Origin: JANRJY01 sp033763735
GTDB taxonomy: Bacteria; Bacteroidota; Bacteroidia; Cytophagales; UBA9547
Direction of reading: 5' to 3'
Assembly (NCBI GenBank): GCA_033763735.1
Contig: JANRJY010000103.1
Coordinates: forward strand, 1 to 64,000
Length of the DNA stretch: 64,000 bases
Positions 25,334 through 35,400 of this stretch are shown one piece after another. The notes below the pieces were generated by a model that did not search any database, had not been told where the DNA came from, and worked only from the letters and a program-made list of their open reading frames with translations. The position numbers and the translations under genes are program-made. The number at the start of each line of letters is the position of its first letter. Positions within the stretch are counted from its first letter, which is position 1.

Positions 25334-26485
25334 TTATATAGTTACTGATCTGTTCTTCAAACTTAAGCTGAATTTTTCCAGAAACAGGTTCATTTCCTCT
25401 TTGGTAACTGCCAAAGAGGGAAGTAGCCTTAGGGTATTTTTGTTAGATGAGCTTCCGGTAAATACTTTGTGTTCAAATATCAAATTCTTTCTTACTTGCT
25501 CACAAGTCTCGTGTAATTCAATACCAATCATCAAGCCCTTTCCACGTATTTCTTTGATTTCTTTGAATTTTCGTAACTCGTTCATTACATAATTGCCAAC
25601 TTGTAACGCATTGTCAATCAGCTTTTCATCTTCAATTACTTGAAGTACTGCAAGAGCGGCCGTACATGCCAAATGATTGCCACCAAATGTAGTACCGAGC
25701 ATGCCCATTTTGGGTTTGAGGTGTGGTGCAATTAGGTTGCCTGCAATTGGAAAACCATTACCCATACCTTTAGCAGTGCTATAAATATCGGCTTTAACAC
25801 CACTCCAATCATGAGCAAAGAATTTGCCACTTCTTCCATATCCACACTGTACACTGTCAGCAATAAACACCGAGCCATATTGGTCGCAATTGCTTCTGAT
25901 AGCTTTCAAAAATTCATTTGATGCAATGTTGATTCCTCCAACACCTTGAATCCCTTCAATAATTACGCTTGAGACTTCATTACCAATTTCTTTAAATTTT
26001 TGATTTAATGCTTCAACATCATTGAATGGCAAAAAAACCACATTATCAGTCTGATTCACTGGTGCTACAATAGCTGGATTATCCGTAGCTGCTACAGCGA
26101 GAGACGTACGGCCATGAAATGATTTTGAAAAAGCTATTATTTTTTTTCTTTCTGTTACAAACGATGCTAATTTAAGCGCATTTTCATTTGCTTCTGCTCC
26201 GGAGTTGGTCAAAAACAATTGATAATCTTCCAAGCCAGAAACTTTACCTAGTTTCTCAGCTAACGCTTCTTGCAAAGGTAGGCGCACAAAGTTGGAATAA
26301 AATCCAATTTTGTTTAATTGCTCTGTTAATTTGGCAACATAGTAAGGGTGCGTATGTCCGATGGAAATAACAGCATGACCACCATACAAATCCAAATATT
26401 CAGTTCCTTTATCATCCCAAACATAACTGCCCTTGCCTTTGACAATGGAAATATCATAAATGGGGTATACATCAAATAGTTTCAT
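25334..26485 (-). CDS. argD: Acetylornithine/succinylornithine aminotransferase
   Basis: A 383-residue class III aminotransferase using PLP and glutamate. 'TNSGAEANENALKLA' (93-107) binds the PLP phosphate, 'SFHGRTSLA' follows, and Lys239 in 'YSTAKGMGNGFP' is the Schiff-base lysine. It converts N-acylglutamate semialdehyde to N-acylornithine. ATG start. Its 155-bp upstream gap to argC is filled with short degenerate repeats, so a shared transcript with argC is possible but not certain. Confidence 0.94.
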   Translation of the reverse strand: MKLFDVYPIYDISIVKGKGSYVWDDKGTEYLDLYGGHAVISIGHTHPYYVAKLTEQLNKIGFYSNFVRLPLQEALAEKLGKVSGLEDYQLFLTNSGAEANENALKLASFVTERKKIIAFSKSFHGRTSLAVAATDNPAIVAPVNQTDNVVFLPFNDVEALNQKFKEIGNEVSSVIIEGIQGVGGINIASNEFLKAIRSNCDQYGSVFIADSVQCGYGRSGKFFAHDWSGVKADIYSTAKGMGNGFPIAGNLIAPHLKPKMGMLGTTFGGNHLACTAALAVLQVIEDEKLIDNALQVGNYVMNELRKFKEIKEIRGKGLMIGIELHETCEQVRKNLIFEHKVFTGSSSNKNTLRLLPSLAVTKEEMNLFLEKFSLSLKNRSVTI

Positions 26486-26640
26486 GGCGGGAGTTAGTGG
26501 GTTATTGAATTAGTGAGTTAGTGATTTTTTGAGTTAATGAGTTATTGATTTATTGATTTGAAAGTTATTGTTTGTTTTAATTGAAAGTTTATTAATTTTT
26601 AATTAATAATTTACCATTTAACATTCAAAATTTAACATTT
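26486..26640. repeat. Degenerate short tandem repeats between argC and argD
   Basis: 26490-26565 is built of diverged units such as GAGTTAGTGG, GTTATTGAAT, GAGTTAATGA and GTTATTGATT; 26580-26640 continues as AT-rich text with related words. Its first base lies directly before the argD ATG, so the repeat would form the argD leader if read from argC. No gene is seen here. Confidence 0.65.
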
Positions 26641-27606
26641 CTAAAAGGCTACAGCTTTTAGTTTCAATCCCGTAGTTTCATCTAGTCCAAAAATTAAGTT
26701 CATATTTTGAACCGCTTGACCACTGGCTCCTTTGGTCAAATTATCCTCAATACTGATAATTAATAGTTTGTCATCATGCTTTTCCAAATAAAGCAGGCAT
26801 TTATTGGTATTGACGACTTGCTTTAAATCAATGTTTTCTTTCGAAATATGAGTAAAGGGATGCAATTGATAATAAGCTTGATAAAGTGCTTGTGCATCCT
26901 CCAGTGAGCCATCATATTTGGTATATACGCTTGCAATAATGCCACGTGTGAAATCACCTCTATATGGGATGAAGTTTACTTTTTTATTAAAACCGGGTTG
27001 CAATGAACTTAAACTTTTGTTGATTTCTTTTAAATGTTGATGGGTAAATGATTTGTAAACCGACATATTATTGTTTCTCCAGCTGAAATGTGAAGTTTCA
27101 GATAGGGATTGTCCAGCACCGGTAGAACCTGTTGTTGCGGAAATGTGAATTTCGTCCTCCAATATACCCGCATTAGCAAGAGGCAACAATGCCAATTGAA
27201 TAGCAGTAGCAAAACAGCCCGGATTTGCAATTCTCTGTGCATTTTTGATGGCATCTTTTTTCAATTCGGGTAAGCCATATACAAATCCATTGGTTTCAGG
27301 TCTGAAATCCTGACTTAAGTCTATGATTTTTAGTGAATTATTAATCAGATTGGGGTTTTCATCCAGGAACTTTTTGCTTTCTCCGTGTCCCATGCACAAG
27401 AAAATAACTTCAACATTTGGATTGATTTCAGAACTGAATTTTAAATCCGTATCGCCTAACAAATCAGTATGAACCTGATACAAATAGTTGCCTGCATTGC
27501 TTTTACTATTGACAAAGTCAATGGCTACTTCCGGATGGTTGATTAATATGCGAATCAATTCTCCCCCGGTGTATCCGGCACCCCCTATTATCCCAACTTT
27601 TATCAT
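26641..27606 (-). CDS. argC: N-acetyl-gamma-glutamyl-phosphate reductase
   Basis: A 321-residue NADPH-dependent reductase. 'IIGGAGYTGGELIRIL' (6-21) is the dinucleotide-binding loop, and Cys131 in 'ANPGCFATA' is the catalytic thiol. 'STGAGQSLSE' and 'IPYRGDFTRGI' are further conserved segments. It reduces N-acylglutamyl phosphate to the semialdehyde that ArgD uses. Its ATG overlaps the stop of the small lipoprotein-like gene (TAATG), so the two are co-translated. Confidence 0.95.
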   Translation of the reverse strand: MIKVGIIGGAGYTGGELIRILINHPEVAIDFVNSKSNAGNYLYQVHTDLLGDTDLKFSSEINPNVEVIFLCMGHGESKKFLDENPNLINNSLKIIDLSQDFRPETNGFVYGLPELKKDAIKNAQRIANPGCFATAIQLALLPLANAGILEDEIHISATTGSTGAGQSLSETSHFSWRNNNMSVYKSFTHQHLKEINKSLSSLQPGFNKKVNFIPYRGDFTRGIIASVYTKYDGSLEDAQALYQAYYQLHPFTHISKENIDLKQVVNTNKCLLYLEKHDDKLLIISIEDNLTKGASGQAVQNMNLIFGLDETTGLKLKAVAF

Positions 27607-27746
27607 TATCTTAAAGTTTTACCATTTTTCTTTTTTACTGGCTTTTCATGTACCGGACAAGTATCGCATTTGTCCAAAGGCCTGATCACGTTACATGCAA
27701 AACAAAACATTACAATTAGCACAATACATTGAATTCTTGCTATCAT
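27606..27746 (-). CDS. Small lipoprotein-like protein coupled to argC
   Basis: A 46-codon gene: a hydrophobic leader 'MIARIQCIVLIVMFCFACNV' with a lipobox-like 'CFAC' (Cys18), then 'PLDKCDTCPVHEK' and a Lys-rich tail. The TAA overlaps the argC ATG by one base, and a near-consensus -7 box (27759-27752, minus, TTACTTTG) ends five bases before its ATG. This combination makes a real gene likely. Short lipoproteins ending in a Cys-x-x-Cys-Pro motif are familiar in Bacteroidota, but I know no function. It could instead be an arginine-pathway leader peptide, but there is no Arg run. Confidence 0.65.
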   Translation of the reverse strand: MIARIQCIVLIVMFCFACNVIRPLDKCDTCPVHEKPVKKKNGKTLR

Positions 27747-27751
27747 ATTTG

Positions 27752-27759
27752 CAAAGTAA
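27752..27759 (-). promoter_or_regulatory. Near-consensus -7 box for the lipoprotein-argC unit
   Basis: On the minus strand TTACTTTG, one mismatch to TAnnTTTG, five bases from the ATG at 27746. On the plus strand the overlapping CATATTTG (27744-27751) could serve the divergent kmo gene. Confidence 0.4.
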
Positions 27760-27774
27760 ATCAATAACAAATAA

Positions 27775-29124
27775 ATGGCTGAAAAAATTTCAATAATTGG
27801 AGCAGGATTAGTTGGAAGTTTATTGGCTTTAAACTTAAAAAAGCTGGGATTTGAAATAACAGTTTATGAAAAACGGGCCGACTTGCGCAAGTCTGAAATA
27901 GGGAAGGGTAGATCAATAAATCTTGCTTTGAGCACGCGTGGTTTGTATGCATTGTCAAAAGTTGGTTTAGAAAAAGAGGTATTAAAAATGGCTTTACCTA
28001 TGTATGGGCGATACATCCATATTTTTAATGAAGATGTTCATTTTACACCATATTCAATTATTAATGAAAAAGCGATTTACTCTATTTCTCGTAATCAATT
28101 GAATCAATTATTAATCAATGAAGCCGAAAAATCAGGTGTTAAATTTCATTTTCAACACAACCTGACCAAAGTTGATTTTAATTCTAATATTTTGGGATTT
28201 AGAAATGAATCAAATGAGTATATAAAAGTTACTCCAGAAATATGTTTTGGTACAGATGGTGCATATTCTGAACTAAGAAATGAAATGATTCAAAATGATG
28301 CATTTAACTTTTCCCAGGAATTCTTAGAATATGGTTATAAAGAAATTGATTTACCTGCATCTGAATTAGGTAAGTGGAAGTTGCCAAACAATGGATTACA
28401 CATATGGCCGCGAAAAGACTTTATGTTAATTGCCTTGCCCAATTTGAATGGTAGTTTTACTTGTACTTTGTTTTTAAAAATGAAAGGTGATGAAAGTTTT
28501 GAAATGATTTCTGAATCTGAAGTATTTAATGATTTTTTTAAGAAGTATTTTCCTGATGCTTATCAATGCATCCCTGATTTATGGAATCAATTTTTATCAA
28601 ATCCTATTGGCAAATTGGTAACTATAAAATGCTTCCCATATTTAAAAATCAATGAAGAATCAATATACTATTTGCTTGGTGATGCGGCACATGCTATAGT
28701 ACCATTTTATGGTCAAGGTATGAATTGTGGTTTTGAGGACGTATCTCAACTTACGGATATGCTTTCAGAAATCAAATTATTCAATTGGGTTGAGCTGTTT
28801 AATGGTCATCAACAAAAAAGAAAACCTAATTGTGATGCCATAGCCCAAATGGCTTTAGATAATTTTGTAGAAATGCGCGATTTGGTTTCAGATATAGAAT
28901 TTATTAAAAACAAGCATATTGAATCGCAATTGAAACAATCATTCCCAGATTTGTGGCAAACGCAATATGAATTAGTTACATTTTCGAATGAAAATTATAC
29001 TCAAGCATTAAAACAAGGTTTAATCAACAAGAAACTAGTAGACCATATAAGAACAGAAAAAATTCAGGTTGAAAAAATCACGAAACAAGAATTGAAAAGT
29101 CTGTTTAAGCTACTAAGCTACTAA
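27775..29124 (+). CDS. kmo: Kynurenine 3-monooxygenase
   Basis: A 449-residue FAD-dependent aromatic hydroxylase. 'IIGAGLVGSLLALNL' (residues 7-21) binds ADP-ribose of FAD, 'GDAAHAIVPFYGQGMNCGFED' closes the FAD site, and 'ALDNFVEMRD' is a hallmark of the KMO branch. It converts kynurenine to 3-hydroxykynurenine with NADPH and O2 on the route to NAD or tryptophan breakdown. No other kynurenine gene is in the window. Its last 12 bp overlap the end of the convergent small Cys-rich gene. Confidence 0.93.
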   Translation: MAEKISIIGAGLVGSLLALNLKKLGFEITVYEKRADLRKSEIGKGRSINLALSTRGLYALSKVGLEKEVLKMALPMYGRYIHIFNEDVHFTPYSIINEKAIYSISRNQLNQLLINEAEKSGVKFHFQHNLTKVDFNSNILGFRNESNEYIKVTPEICFGTDGAYSELRNEMIQNDAFNFSQEFLEYGYKEIDLPASELGKWKLPNNGLHIWPRKDFMLIALPNLNGSFTCTLFLKMKGDESFEMISESEVFNDFFKKYFPDAYQCIPDLWNQFLSNPIGKLVTIKCFPYLKINEESIYYLLGDAAHAIVPFYGQGMNCGFEDVSQLTDMLSEIKLFNWVELFNGHQQKRKPNCDAIAQMALDNFVEMRDLVSDIEFIKNKHIESQLKQSFPDLWQTQYELVTFSNENYTQALKQGLINKKLVDHIRTEKIQVEKITKQELKSLFKLLSY

Positions 29125-29439
29125 TTTGACTTTATTTTTGAAAACGAAATATAATCCCAAACTTAATCCCAAAACGCCCAATAGCCATATATTATAGTTG
29201 ATTGGAACAACATTACAATTATTAGCAGCTAAGCAACTATCAACAGCATCTTCATAACCAATATTAGGTCCTGTTGGACCTCCACAAGTATTTCCAGGAA
29301 AACCATATCCATTATTTACAAGATAACATTCATCTGTACATTGTCCGCACACTCCTGGTTGTGCTGTAACTGAATTTGATATACAAATACAAATTATTGC
29401 AATTACAATTATTATCGCTTTTAAGCTCAATACTTTCAC
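29113..29439 (-). CDS. Small secreted cysteine-rich protein with C-terminal membrane tail
   Basis: 108 residues from a GTG start. A signal peptide (about 1-26, ending 'SNSVTAQ') is followed by a short mature part with six Cys ('VCGQC', 'DEC', 'NTCGG', 'DSC', 'NNC'). Then come 'VPINYNIWLLGVLGLSLGLYF' and a basic end 'KNKVKLVA', a Pro-containing motif plus TM plus basic tail that recalls Bacteroidota C-terminal sorting/anchor segments. It begins 26 bp after the giant adhesin gene's stop, so it is likely co-transcribed. No family recognised. Confidence 0.7.
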   Translation of the reverse strand: MKVLSLKAIIIVIAIICICISNSVTAQPGVCGQCTDECYLVNNGYGFPGNTCGGPTGPNIGYEDAVDSCLAANNCNVVPINYNIWLLGVLGLSLGLYFVFKNKVKLVA

Positions 29440-29465
29440 TTATTTAATTAGGTTTAAATGGGTTA

Positions 29466-32400
29466 CTAATTTTTAACGATTTTGCAATTTACAATTTTTC
29501 CATCAATTATTAATCGCAATACATAAATCCCGTTACTAAGTTCATTGAAATCTTTAATTTTTATAATTGATTGAATATCAGAGTTGATAGTGAAATCATT
29601 ATTTATAACTATCAAACCCTTAGAATTGTATATTTCAATTTTTATTTTTTTCGAAACCGAATTATTTAATTCAATATTCAAATCATTAATACCAAAGTAA
29701 GGATTTGGGTAAACTTTGAAACTAAAATCCTTTAATGGGTTATCGCTTATATTGCTAACTATGGCAATTGGTTTGTTTAAGCTATCCACATTTTCAACTA
29801 TGATATTTTCTTGGTTGGTCAAATTTTCAATGTAATAGCCTGTAGCGGTAGTTATTAAATTTTCAATTATAGAAATTGATTGATTTTTAGGAGTATTATA
29901 TCCCGATAAGTCACTGAAATATAGGATATAAGTACCAACTTCTAAATTGTCAAGAGTTTTATTACTTTCATTCCAAGTTATTTTGTCCAAACTCCAATAT
30001 GTTTTTTGACGACCTTTGTTAATACTGCTAGGAGTCAATAGTACAGTTAATGACCCGAATTTTGGTGCTGGAATATATTTGCCGCTGAATGTGGTTATAT
30101 CACTTGCTTTGACTTGAATTGATATTGGCTGAGGAGTAACAAAACCTGCTACAGTGCTAAAGGTTATTTCATGAAGTCCTTCAGATATATTTTGAATGAC
30201 AGATTTGTTTGAATACCAGATATTATTTCCATCAATATTCCATTTTCCATTAATTGAGTCTGGATTTATAAAGCCGGATATTGAACCAAGTTGAGGTTCG
30301 AATACTAATTCAAATCTTGAGTTTCCTTTAGAATTCAAATCACTTGTTGTCTGGAATGAATAACTATAGCCTTCAGTTATTAAAGTGCTATTCTGTAAAT
30401 AATTATCTTTCAGATAAACTTTAATATGGCTTTCAAATGAGGAAAGGTTACTTAAAGTAATTGAATAAGAACCAATTGATAAACTACCTACGTTTAATGG
30501 CACTGATTTAGTAGAAAAGTCAATTAATGGCATGCTATTTATTGAATATTCGTTGCCCGAAGTATATGTAGAAATATTTAATTGAGAGTTTTTCAATTTA
30601 TACGCATCGAAGTTTGGATCAAAATCATTAGTGGCTCCTTCTACAAATCTTACTGCTGTATAGTCAGTATTGGTTCCTGATTGAAGCGCAACGTATAACA
30701 AGCTGCTAATTTTTTCTTCTCTAAAGTTGTCTTGACCTATTAATGAAGATTTTGCATTTTCAGTAAACTGAATGGATGCTCCTGTACCTTTAGCTTTTAC
30801 AAAGAAGGATTGGCCGGAAGGAATAATACTTGGATTTGTTCTGGGAGCACTTCCAACACCATTTACGTAAGTGTAATAATTTCCGGTTGAAGAGGCGTTT
30901 CCTGATTCAGGATCAAATATGTAAAAAGCATTATCGATGTTAACACCGGATGCTGACATGTTTCTCCAATCAATTTGACTTGGATATGGATTACCTAATA
31001 AATTCCATCCATCGGCAGTAATTGTACCTGTAGTAGAAGTGAAAGAAAGAGGGACTGTTAAATTTCCAATAAATGGTTTGCCACTTAAATTAAGTGTTGT
31101 ATTAGTAGGCACATAATTAGTTGCCAAATTAATTGTCCTGTCACCTCTTACAAACACCCTGTAACCAACTCCAGAAGTTAAAGTAGTATTAATTCCAGAA
31201 CCTACAGCAAAATATCCAAGATTTTGATCACCAATATATGGTTCATAATAAGTTGAAATTGTTGGCACAGAAGAACCTACGTCTGAACCAGCACCTACAC
31301 CTGTTACAAACATTCCTTGTCCCGGAGTTGCTGAACCAAATTCTCTCCAATGGTTAATTGTTGCATTCGTTACAGGTGAAGCTAAGAATCTGAAAGCTCG
31401 TTTGGCTGGTATATATCTTTGATATCGAATATTACCAGTGATTAATGATGAACTTGGGATGCTTGCGATTCTAGCTGTACCAGTTGTTGAAGAAGAAACT
31501 AAAGTAAATACAATCCCATTGGTAATTAAGTTAGAATTATTTTGAAGTGTTAATGTTCCAATTAAATTTTGATCATTTAAGAATGTTACACCATTTAAAG
31601 TAGTTGTTTTGTCAATTAAAATATTATTGAAAGTATTGATACCACTTACACTTTGAACAGATGCTCCATTAAACACGACTGTTGAATTCGAAGAAGTACT
31701 AAAACTTCCATTATTTATTAAACTACCACCAAGTGTTAAGGTGTTACCACTTGAAACTCCAACAGAGGCTGATGGTGAAATGTATAAGCTTTTGATACTA
31801 GCACCGGGGGCATCAACAATTGGGTAATTTGGAGTACTATTTATCAATGAAATATCCATTGATGCATTTGGTATAATACTTCCACACCAATTGTTTGCAG
31901 TATTCCAATTAGAGTTAGTTAATCCTATCCAAATTCCGGAAGTTGAAACAACTATAGCAACTCCAGTTGATGTGTTATTACAAACACTAGAATTCACTAT
32001 TCTTCTATACCACGAACTTTGATTAGCTACCCCTAGAACATAACCTGTATTTGTTCCCGAAATACTAGCAAATCCAGTGGATCCACTTATTGTGCTAACC
32101 TCCCATGCAAAAGTAAACACACCGGAACCACCAGTTGGATTACTTCCGGTTAAAGAATTAGGAGTGAGACCTGAACAAATGGTTTGAGCACTTCCAATAT
32201 TATTGTTATTGATTATTGGTACCACACTTACCAATATGCCAGATGTCGTATTTGAGCAGGCACCAGATACCACAGTTCTTCTATACCAAGTGTTTGTACT
32301 TAGGTTAGCGGGGAATAAATAGTTAATGCCATTGTTAGTGCCTGAAGCCGGATTAAAGCCTGTTGTACTGCTTGTAGTTGAGGATTGCCATTGATATGTG

Positions 32401-35400
32401 TAAGTACTTGCATTTCCACCGGTAACACTCGTTCCAGTTAAACTTGAAGGAAGCACATTTGCGCAGACTAATTGATTTCCGGATATTGAACTATTTCCGA
32501 TTATGGTATGTACAGTCATTGCTATGCCATTTGAAGTAACCACACTTCCTAAATAACAAGTACCGGATGAAGTGACTATAACCAAAATATTATCATTATT
32601 AATTAATGAGGAAGTTGTGAAATTTGCAATATTTGAACCAACTACGCTATTATTTACCATCCATTTATATGTTGGGGTAGCACCTAAGTTTGTACCTAAT
32701 GCGGTAAATGATACTGTGGTTCCTTGGCAAATTGGTGAAGCAGGAATTCCGGAAATCGTACTTCCTATTCCACCTGCTGATCCAATTTCAGCAATTTGAA
32801 AATCTCCATATCCACTAATGCCTAGAGCTTGTGTATAAGTTCCAGTTACTGAACCCAAGGTTTGCATTGACCATGTAGCAGCTGCATATTTACCAATGTT
32901 AAAATTTAAAGGGTTTGATCCTGCATCATAATTGGATGTAATAAAGTTAAAGGTACTATTAAAGTAAATTGGAGAAATTCCTGAACCATTTAGTGTCCAA
33001 TATTTATTTACAGATCTGGTTGAATTTAAACAGCTTGAAATATTAGGATGATCCCCATTTGTGGCTTTTGCAGTAAAGGTTCCTCCACTTGTTACATTAG
33101 GGAAAAATACATTTACCGGCAAATAATTTCCATCACCGACTTCAAATGTATATGACACTCCTGTACCGGTATTAATATATTTCTGGATTATCCCTTGAAC
33201 ATAACTGTTAGAGTTTCCACCTGTTATACTTGCGCCTTGTAAAACATTAACCTTGTTTACACCTGTGTTAATAACTCCATTTGATAAGAATAACGTTCCT
33301 GCTATGTTTACATCCTTAGTAAGAATTTTAGTTGAACCTCCTGATATAGATACATTATTGAAATTTTCACCACCGCTTCTATTTATGTTTTGTGATGTAT
33401 TTCCTAAAAATCTAACCATTCCTTGTGATACAAATGGTTTAGCGGTATTGTTCCAATTTCCAAATAAATCAATAGTGAATGAACCTCCATTAAAAGTACA
33501 ATTACTACCATTAATGTTTACATCACTCGTCACAGAAATATTTGAAGCTAAATAAAGTACTTTATTACCTGTACTACTTATGTTTAATTTTCCAAATGCA
33601 GTGACTGAAGTGCCAGAAATGGATTGATTACCAGAGGATTTAATAAATGTGGCTGTACTTCCATTAGAAATATATGTTGAATTATTAGTCCAATTACCAC
33701 CTATAGAAATTACATAAGTGGAACTATTTATCGTAAAAATTCCAGAAGATATATCTAGGTTATTTGATATGGATAAATTTGAAGTAGCTTGGAAATTTGC
33801 TCCACCAGTACTGCTATTGAGCTTTAAATTATAGAATGCATTATTGCCATTACTTATTACGTAAGTACCAGTTGCACCCAATAATTCGACAGTTGAAGTT
33901 CCAGGAATAAAACTTCCAATATTTTGCCATAAATCGTATGCTTTAATAATAGGTGAGCCTACAGTAGCAACAATAAATGTACTTCCACTTTGAGCAGTAA
34001 ATGCACCTGAAACAGATAAGTTTACTCCAGATAAAGTTAATCTTGAATTTGAATTTAATGTAAAGTTTTTAGTTGCACCCGCAATTGAACTCAATAGAGG
34101 GTAAGTATTAGTTATATAAGGAGGAATTGATACATCCGGAATAAAAGTGTTAGTATTAATAGTAGGAAGTGTAGGTAAATTATTCTGATCATACCAATTG
34201 TTGGAATCTTGCCAATCGGAACTAACATTACCTGACCAATAAGCAACTGGTGCACTGTAAGTCCATTGAATTGAACCTGTGGCTGCAGATTGCGTTGGAT
34301 ATTGATCATCTTTTTCATAAAAGAAACTACCTAATAATCCTTTCGAATCAAAAACGTTTACTATCCCTGAAATAGATGATAAAGTTCTTTCTATGCTAAA
34401 TGACGGACCTGAGTTAAATGAAACATTTGTTAAAGTAGTGTTAGGCATAGTATTGCTAAATAACAAATACCTGCCACCGGAAGCTCCTGAGGTGAAAGAC
34501 CCTTCACTTAAATTATTTGTAGGATCCAAATTGGCTCCCGAAAGTATTCTAATACCATTTGTATTTAAATTTGAAATTACATAATATTTTGCACCTAAAG
34601 TTCCCCCAGAATTTATATCAATTCCATAAGTACCCGCAGATTGTATCAAAATATTAGCAGTATTTGTGGAAGTAGAACCAACTATGTTTAATCTACCACT
34701 AACATTAATTGAACCATTATTACTCATTAAAACACTTGAACCACCACCAATGTTTACAATACATCCAGCGCCAATATTTAACTGATCAGTTCCAATATTA
34801 TCTCCTAAAGTTATAGAATTTCCATTTAAGTTAAGTGTGGTGTTTCCACTAAGAGTACTCATAGTGATATTACTCTTAGTAGATAAATTGGACGCTAAAT
34901 TATAAGTAGAATTGAATGTTGAAAACTGAATTGAAGAATAAACAGAGCTGCCCGGGTTAAATGTATAAGTTCCAGAAGGATTTCCTGCAAACAATATAGT
35001 ATTATTTCCTGAATTAAAATTTGATCTGTTTATAAAACTTTTTCTTATAATAATTGTATTTGAAGAACCATCCAATGTTCCAGAGTTAATATCTAAATTT
35101 CCATAAATATTAGTCGTAGCATTTAATTGGAAGTTTGCGGTTCCTGCAATTACAACATTCGGAAATGCATTTGCACCATTGTTAATTCCTTTATTACCTG
35201 ACATTCCAGTGAAACTTATGGTACTATTAGTATTATATGCAGTAGACCCACTTCCTCCTTTGGTATAATTACCTAATACTACAATATTGTCATTTGCACC
35301 ATTTGTTTGAATAGTTCCGTTTATAATCAAATCCCCATTTATAGTTAGGTCTGTTCCAATGGCAGTAGTATTTATATTAAGAACAGCTCCACTGTTTATC

